From Schoenoplectus triqueter (lineage: Eukaryota; Streptophyta; Magnoliopsida; Poales; Cyperaceae): a stretch of 64,000 nucleotides of DNA. Below the pieces are notes generated by a model. The model saw only the letters and a program-made list of their open reading frames with translations. It ran no database searches and was not told where the DNA came from. Below, in pieces: positions 56,930 to 64,000 of this stretch. Each line of letters starts with the position of its first letter. Position 1 is the first letter of the stretch. The stretch lies in assembly GCA_964058805.1 (NCBI GenBank), contig CAXKVV010002174.1:1-64000 (forward strand). Reading direction: 5' to 3'. The position numbers and the translations under genes are program-made.

Positions 56930-59900
56930 TCAATGAAGTGGGAGCAACATAAGGGTTATCGAAATAAGAGATGCCACGGCACTAATTGCGGCAGAGAAGC
57001 CAACAGAGCGGGACAGTGCACTATTATCAGATTCCATTGCTGGGGAAGGTGCTAATGTGTCTGGATATGGTGTGTGAGCAGTAGGGGCAGGAGCAGGAGC
57101 AGGAGCATCTGTACTGTTATTCTGGCTACTGAAGCCTGTCAATATTTACAGTGTATAAGTAAGAGTACTTTTTACATGTACAAACCTTCTGTTATTTCAA
57201 ATCAATTATATGAAAACAAAAAAGTAATTCCACATATTCTGAGAACTTACAGTTGGAGGGCTTCCAACCTAAGACCTGTCTCTCTCTATCAAATACGATT
57301 TGTTGACCAACCAGGAAATTCTCTGCATTATAACAAAATAGATAACATTAAATGAAAACTAAATGAACGTGAAAAATGGATCGAAGTTTCTTAATTACCT
57401 CCGATTATGTTGATACTGGAGCGGATGATGCCCAAGCAATAAGCAAATGGTCGGTCACTGTTCTGATTTGATTCATGACAGAAAGTATCAATCAGTTATA
57501 TCATGTGGTTAACATGACCGTATACAGTACTAATCATTTGTGATGTATAAAGAGATGAATTCTTGTGACATACCCGTTCAAAAAGTAAAACAGAAGGGTA
57601 GAATGCCCTAAACGTGCTTCCACCTTTGGTGGTGAAGTAAACAGGAGGTAATTTAGGCGTAGTTTGATTGGCACTGAACAGACAGAGAAGAATTGGTTAC
57701 GCCAAGACATATATCAAGACTTTCCTATAGTCTACTGCGACTTGAACGTTTTTTTTACAATAACAATAAGAAATTTGACCTGATTTAGTTATAACCAGTG
57801 GTGGAAATAAGGAAGGACACTAAACTTACAAAATTCCTCCATATTTTTAGATATCTGATACACATTTTCAAAAGTGCTCGAATTTATTGATTCCATTGAG
57901 TAAAGACTGTAAAGTTATTGATTCTATCACATTTTCTTAGGTTAATTACCTTATTTCAAAACAGTAATCATAAGGACTGCCTTCTACTTGTATTGATTTT
58001 TCTGAAACTTGGGCAGAGAACTAGTAATAGAAACAACAAAATTATTAAAGGTTAATCAAAATTCTTCAATAGTTAGTAAATATCACTTTTATGAACTGCA
58101 AGAATAAAGAGTTACACTGCTGGCAAGCTTCATGTAAACGTTATCAGTAAATTTTGAGATTGAAGTGCCCGAGTCGACAATAGCAGTAAAAGATAATTTG
58201 CTGGCATTTCTCCCAACTGAAATTCCTGTCAAACTGATATTGTAGAATAGACTGGGAAATAACAAGAATGCATTCGCATATGTAAGAAAACAACGTTAGC
58301 TTGCTGAAAATTCAAAATCACTGGGAGGGGAGATAACATACTTGGTATTAATGTTAAGTTTAGTTTCATTATGACCAAGTCTGCTTCTGTCTCCGAAATT
58401 AAGCCGGCCATAACCACTGACCCCAAAGCACATGGAAAAAGAGTTGGATGTTAACCCACTGTTTGCTATCATGGAAGGAACTGATATATTACTAAGTCCT
58501 AAGCCCATTAGACCATTTGGTGGCCCACCGTTCAGTAAATGGCCAGTCTGGAACTGTCCACAGCTGACAAATTTCAAATGAGAGAAAATCATTAGTTATA
58601 CTGAGCATTAGATTTTTCAATGGCAAACTCTCTCCACAAATAATAATTTGATTTTCACATAGAACAGAGTCCAATGCCTCACTTCCTACAATTGGCATTT
58701 GCCATAGTATGTCAGTCGACACCCAATGTTCTTTTGAATAAAACTTAAAAAAATGTTATGGAAATAAGTAAAATAACAAAAACATAAATGCCTGTGGTTA
58801 TCATCAGCTTAAAAGAAGTCAGCATGAAAGGTAAGGATCATTTTGGATTGTTAACATACCCAAATACAATAGGGAGCTTGACAATTTCTGAAGTTATATT
58901 TTGATTTATCAAGTAAAGAACATCCTGAACTAGTGTCCCAGAGGAGGAGGTGTTTTGGGCTCCATATTTGATTGTGTAAGTACAATCTGTTGATGTATTG
59001 GTGCATTTGGAACTCGAGGTGGTGAAGCATTGATCACTCCCACATGAAATATTCTTGCTTGTTGTGGACATATTAGGCTCGTAGTTGCTAAAAGTATTGT
59101 TCTGTCAATGTTCAATTAATTAGGACAAATAAGCAATGGTAAACCAAAGAACAAAGTTTAATATTACTCCATTAGTATAATTAAATTTGATTAGCATGAA
59201 AAGAGCTAAATATAGAAATGAAATGTGTTTCAATGTGTATGGAAAAATAGATAATAAAACATACACCATATGAGGGGTCAGAACTAGGAGCGCATTGTTT
59301 GCAGTTGCAGGGCACCCAGAAGAGACCACTGCCTGTGTCCAGTGCCACCAAGAAGGTTTGGTTTGGTGTTCCAAGATCCACAAAAGCATAGTGCAAGCTT
59401 TTTTGTTGTTGCGAAAGGGGCATCCAAAAGGAATGAAAAAAAGTGAATTCATCAATTATATAAGTGCATTTTCTCAAGTCAGGTTAATTAGGCATTTGGG
59501 AAAAAGAATTAATTGAAAGCATACAAAATGAACCAGCTAAATTATTCTTTGATTGGTAACTGATGTTCAGGATCAAGAATATGCTCAGTCAACTAATATA
59601 CTTTGTTCCCAAATAAATAGATGGTACTTTCTTGGTAAGAAAATATAACACTTATCCGTTTGTAGTTTGTCAAAAAATTAACATTTTTATTTTCAAAACC
59701 GAACGAGAAATTTCAAGGACATTGATGATTCTGGTAAGAAATTACACGCCTCTTCAACCTAAAGAATGTTCTTGAGCAAAGCAACACAGTTAAAAAGAGA
59801 ACTTAATTAACGCACTTGTCGAGATACTGGAAGGTCTTATTTCCATGGCTGAATGAATAGAGGTCACCTTCAACTGAGAAACAGCTACGGTGTCGGTGGA

Positions 59901-60105
59901 GGTCGTACTTGAAAAGTCTCTTGTGGTACTCTACCGAACCATGTGGAGCTTCCTCTGGATTCCAACTAGGCGGTAACCCTCGAGAGTCAGTCCATTCCCG
60001 CACCTTGACAGAGAAACGATGGTGAAAGTCCAGACCAAGCTTGTTTCCATAACAAGAGGTCAGAGTTGTTAAAAAGAGGACGAGAAAAACAGAGGAGTAG
60101 GCCAT
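56930..60105 (-). CDS. GPI-anchored aspartyl protease (APF1-like), ten exons
   Basis: A pepsin-type (A1) aspartic protease of the plant APF1/At3g51330 group, expected at the cell surface. Exons on the minus strand are 60105-59816, 59397-59265, 59101-58860, 58563-58342, 58251-58116, 58020-57950, 57673-57574, 57462-57399, 57322-57251 and 57135-56930; all GT-AG with matching phases, 511 aa. Visible features are a signal peptide (MAYSSVFLVLFL...), first catalytic Asp117 in VALDTGSGLFW, GLMGLGLSNISVPSM, SFSMCFG, second catalytic Asp322 in IVDSGTS, AYCLGIIRSSINIIGENF, and a proline/alanine repeat before a hydrophobic C-terminus ending ISITLMLLPLH without charged tail, the mark of GPI attachment. 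An upstream in-frame ATG at 60150 would add 15 residues; 60105 is chosen because it gives the better signal peptide. The next gene is a tandem paralogue. Confidence 0.9.
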
Positions 60106-60168
60106 TGGGTCGGAAGAGGAAAACAAGAAATCTGATGTGGAGAAATTCATACTGCGCAGCACATTCCA

Positions 60169-60178
60169 TTTATTTAAA
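60169..60178 (-). promoter_or_regulatory. Candidate TATA-like element of the aspartyl protease gene
   Basis: TTTAAATAAATGG on the minus strand lies about 65 bases before the preferred start codon. Transcription starting about 30 bases downstream would exclude the upstream ATG at 60150 and support the start at 60105. Confidence 0.35.
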
Positions 60179-61072
60179 ATGAGATGGATTGGGTCAGAAG
60201 GAGAAGAAGAAGAGAAGAGTGGCAGAGTCGACGAGTAACTACCAGAGAGAGAAAGGAATTGAACTTTGATTTCTTTTTTTTTAAAGGACAAAATGCTAAC
60301 AGCTTTCATTTCCTTTTAAAAGTGATACAAGACTAATTCACAAGTACGTGATGTTAAATAGATTTAACTAATAATTATAAAAACCAAAAGAAGCTGTAAT
60401 ATATAGATATAAAAAAAAACAGCTTCAAAGAAGAAGAAACAAGCTGCAATATATAAAATAATTGAAACTTGAATCAAGGGAATGAATTTGATAGGACAAA
60501 CGGTTTGTCAGAAATTATCATTTTTACATGTTACTAGTTTGTAAAAATGTTAATTTTTAATGCCCTTGAATAATATTTTCGTCCTTTCATGTGATTTAAA
60601 GAGAATGATAGTTGTTTTCTCCAGACTGATTTCAATTAAATTATAATTAATTAGATCCAGAAAATTAAAATCAAAATTGACAACGTTTATTGTGAGAGAC
60701 GATCTTCAACTTAAAAAACATTGTGAGTAGACCTAAAAATTTTGTCTTGCAAACCCAATTCGTTTTCCAATTCAAAAAAAACATCCTCCATTACAATGTT
60801 CCGATGTCTTATGCAATTTAAGAGAAATTCACGTTTTTCTTTTCTTTTTCCTTTTTTTTTTTCTATATTAGTCAATTGATTCAAGACGCGTCCAGCTTCA
60901 GAGGATAAAAATATTTCATTGTTCGTTTAACCATAAACAGCATAAGAAATGAGTTTGTTGGCTATATATTAGTAATTTTAGGAAAAACAATAACGCTAGA
61001 CTTAAAAACAATTCTAAACACTGCAATTAATAAGTTCAAAATCCTGGATTAGATTAATGTATTGTCTAAAGC
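60179..61072. other. Intergenic between the tandem protease genes
   Basis: Presumed promoter of the first protease gene plus spacer. Nothing else recognised. Confidence 0.4.
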
Positions 61073-61080
61073 ATCTTTAG

Positions 61081-61367
61081 GGGGTAATTTTTTAAGAGGT
61101 CACTCAACTTTGATTCATATTTGATTACTGAATTTTTATTTATGCATTTTTAATCATTAAACTTTGATGTTTATACAAATTTGATCACCTTCATTATTTT
61201 TTCATCTAATATTAATAGTAGTGATTGCTAAATTTGAATGAAAAAACTAATAGAATGATCAAATATGGATAAATATCAAATTTTAGTGACTAAAACTGAT
61301 AAGTGAAAGTTCAGTGATAAAATATAAATAAATATCAAAATTAGATGACCTCTTAGAAAATTAACCC
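61081..61367. mobile_element. MITE between the protease paralogues, 8-9 bp TSD
   Basis: Left end GGGGTAATTTTTTAAGAGG mirrors the complement of GACCTCTTAGAAAATTAACCC. The inner phrases ATTTGATCA and TGATCAAAT alternate. It is flanked by ATCTTTAG (61073-61080 and 61368-61375; a preceding C also matches), an 8- or 9-bp target duplication. It is 287 bp and non-coding. Confidence 0.75.
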
Positions 61368-61607
61368 ATCTTTAGATATAATCCCCCAAAAGACATCCAA
61401 ACAAGCTCAATAAACAAACAGATAGAAAAAAATCATCACCAGAAATAAAATTCGGTAAGAACAAAATAGTACATCGCACATTACAACGCAATCAAAATAT
61501 TACAAGAAACTTCTGATCATCCATAGATGCATCACAAGCCAGCATGCATGACGATATATAATAACTTACCAGCACCAGAAGAAAATCTTATTTAGAAAAA
61601 CCATTAA

Positions 61608-63869
61608 TTAATAAAATGGAAGCCACATAATGGTTATAGAAATAAGAGATGTCACAACACTTAATACAGCAGAACTACCAACAGGACGGGACCAGGCGCT
61701 GTTTCTTCCAGGAGGGGAAGGCGGGGTCACATCGAATTTGCTAGGAGCAGGAGGAGGAGCATGAGCAGGAGGAGCATGCGCAGGGGCTGGAGCAGGTGTG
61801 TTCATAATCTCGCTACCAGAACCTGCCGTTGTTTAATATTGGAAGGAGTTAACGGTATTTTTCTGTTACACAAATTTTCGATTATTTCCAGTCAATTGCA
61901 AGTAAACAAGAAAGTTATTTCACGTATTCTGAGTACTTACAGTTGTAAGGCTTCCAACCTAAGACCTTCCTCTCTCTATCGAAGACTATCCGTTGGCCAA
62001 CAAAGAAGTTCTCTGCATCAAAATGAAGCATGTAAATATATAACCAAAGCTAATCAGTTCTTCATAAATTAATCAGAGTTATGTAATTACCTCCGATTAT
62101 GTTGATGCCATAACGTATGATGGCCAAGCAATAAGCGAGTGGTGCGCCACGTTCGGTGTATATAACAATAATTCGATGAACCGGCCCAAACGTGCTCCCA
62201 TCTTTGGTCGTGAAGTAAACTTCAGGCAAAAACAAATCAGCTTGATTCGCACTGAACAAACAGAGGAAAATTGGTTAAGCTCATTTTATTCTGAAGCACA
62301 GACAATAAAATGAAATTTCCACCATAATTTCTTTATATTTTAAAGTCCATCTAAATGTATGTGAATAAAAGCTTTCAGATATTTTGTACAATGACAATGG
62401 CAAGCTTACTTCTACTGGAATTTAAACATTTCTAGCATCCGAATGAGGAAATGGATCTTAGTTGTAACCTCTGGCAGAACTAAGAGACACTTAAAATATT
62501 GCTCTGTAATTTTTAGAAGTGCAATCATTAATTGCTTCCAGCAAGAAAATTTTATTCGTCGGCACCAGTGGTTAATAAATAGAATTATTTTGCAATTCTA
62601 CCTTCTTTTCTTAATTACCTTATCTCGAAACAGTATTCAAAGGGACTGCCATTAACTTGTATTGGCTGTTCTGAAACTTGGGCAGAGAACTAGTAATTAG
62701 AGGAACAAAATTATTATAAATAAAGTGAATCCCAAACTTTGAATAAATGGAAAATGTCACTTCTGATGAACTACAATGCTAAAGAGTTACGCTGGTGCCA
62801 AGCATCGTATGAATGTCAGCAGTAAATCCCGAGAATGAAGTGCCAGAATCAACAATAGCAGTGAAAGACATTTTGCTGTCATTGCTCCCAACTGCAAATC
62901 CCGTCAAACTGATATTGTAGAATGGACTGGAATATACAAGAATCCATTCATAAATGTAAGAAAACAGAAGTATTTCATTATTTTTACAGAGTTTAGATTA
63001 TTTCAGGTCAAACACAATTCAGCCAGTACTGTGACACCAAGAGCAATAACTCTATTGATTAACAAAAAATTATTCATTGCGGCTTTACTTGTAAATGCGC
63101 AAGAAACTAATCGCAAGTTACAAAACAAAGGTTTTTAATCTGTTACTGTTAGTGCACACATAAATATAGAGAAGAGGATGGTAAAATAACATACGAATTG
63201 GCATTGATGTTAAGTTTAGTTTCATTTTGGTCAGCACTGCCTTGGTCACCAAAATTAAGCTGGCCGTAACCATCGGCTCCAAAGCACATGGAAAAGGAGT
63301 CGGAGATTAATCCGGCATTTGCTATCAAAGAAGGAACTGATATATTAGTAATTCCTAAACCCATTAGGCCATTGGGCGGCTGACCCTTGAGAAAGCCTCC
63401 TGTCTGATTCTCTCCGCAGCTGATACATCAAAAGTCTAAAACTGATTAATGATTCTGAATATTTTTGTAATGAAAACCTATCTCCATCTAATAAGACTTG
63501 GTTACAAAATTATATAGCACCAAACTCCGAAATGTCCTTAAGAAGATTCCAAAAAAATAATTTGGAAACAATTATAAACATATATATATATATATATATA
63601 TGAATCAAATTTCACTGATGATTATCCACATACCCAAATACAATAGGGAGCTTGACAGATTTTGCAGTCATGTCCTGCTTTATCAAATAAAGGATATCCT
63701 GAATTAGTGTCCCGGAGGAGGAACCTGATCCATATTTTTTACTGTAAGTACAATCTGCAGATTGATTGAAACACTGGGATCGGGAAGTGGTGAAGCATTG
63801 GTCGCTACTGCATGAAATCTTCTTGCTTGTTGTCGATTCGCTAGGCTCGTAGTTTCTAAAAGTAATGTG
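61608..63869 (-). CDS. GPI-anchored aspartyl protease paralogue, 5' end beyond the window
   Basis: Tandem copy of the upstream protease gene. Exons seen on the minus strand are 63869-63634, 63419-63195, 62926-62791, 62689-62619, 62251-62091, 62012-61941 and 61822-61608. They correspond to exons 3-6, 7+8 fused, 9 and 10 of the neighbour; exons 1-2 with the signal peptide and first catalytic Asp should lie past 64000. The second catalytic Asp is in AIVDSGTSFSGFTADIH. Other marks are GLMGLGITNISVPSL, FSMCFGADGYGQLNFGD, AYCLAIIRYGINIIGENF and a Pro/Ala-rich linker before a hydrophobic tail ISITIMWLPFY. The frame is open throughout. The intron that splits exons 7 and 8 in the neighbour is absent here. 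An (AT)n tract lies in an intron at about 63580-63600. Confidence 0.88.
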
Positions 63870-64000
63870 CTGTGGATGTTTAATTAAGATTTGTTAAGCT
63901 TCTGCAACTATTTGAGATTGTAACAAACCAAACAAAATTACATGAAAAGAAGGTTCGTCATCACACCATTAGTATAAATTATATTTGATTGGCATGAAAA

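Overview
This 64 kb window is nuclear DNA of a flowering plant, most likely a eudicot. The support is strong AT-richness, split genes with plant-type introns, plant-only gene families (class III peroxidase, alpha-expansin, UPF0496, FD-type bZIP, GPI-anchored aspartyl proteases) and a dense layer of plant transposons. The species cannot be named from the sequence. No bacterial or organellar sequence was seen.

Layout. 1-1020 is an unusual array of small hairpins whose loops are constant while their stems change on both sides. 3626-6260 (minus) is a three-exon FD-like bZIP gene. 6.8-30 kb has no recognised gene. It is a nested transposon graveyard with hAT-, MULE- and CACTA-type non-autonomous elements, a Helitron, L1- and RTE-type LINE ends, foldbacks and tandem repeats. 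Several insertions could be dated relative to each other from target-site duplications. 30471-34485 (plus) is a four-exon PRX64-like peroxidase gene. 35-45 kb holds a Ty1/copia gag relic, a large LTR-like non-coding block with tandem repeats, three back-to-back palindrome-tipped foldbacks set in microsatellites, and a small copia-type element with LTR remnants.

From 46 kb genes are denser: a UPF0496 gene (46001-48062, plus) with a GC-AG intron, a tRNA-Ala(AGC) gene (48416-48488, minus), an alpha-expansin gene (49363-50451, minus), a MULE-type element carrying receptor-kinase fragments (55614-56664), and two tandem aspartyl protease genes (56930-60105 complete; 61608 to past the right edge, 5' part missing), both minus.

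The genes are not an operon or an evident cluster, apart from the tandem protease pair. Peroxidase, expansin and the aspartyl proteases are all secreted or cell-surface proteins, but I see no evidence that they are co-regulated. Exon coordinates were worked out by hand from reading frame, GT/GC-AG borders, phase and protein-family resemblance. Transposon borders are exact only where a target-site duplication is quoted.
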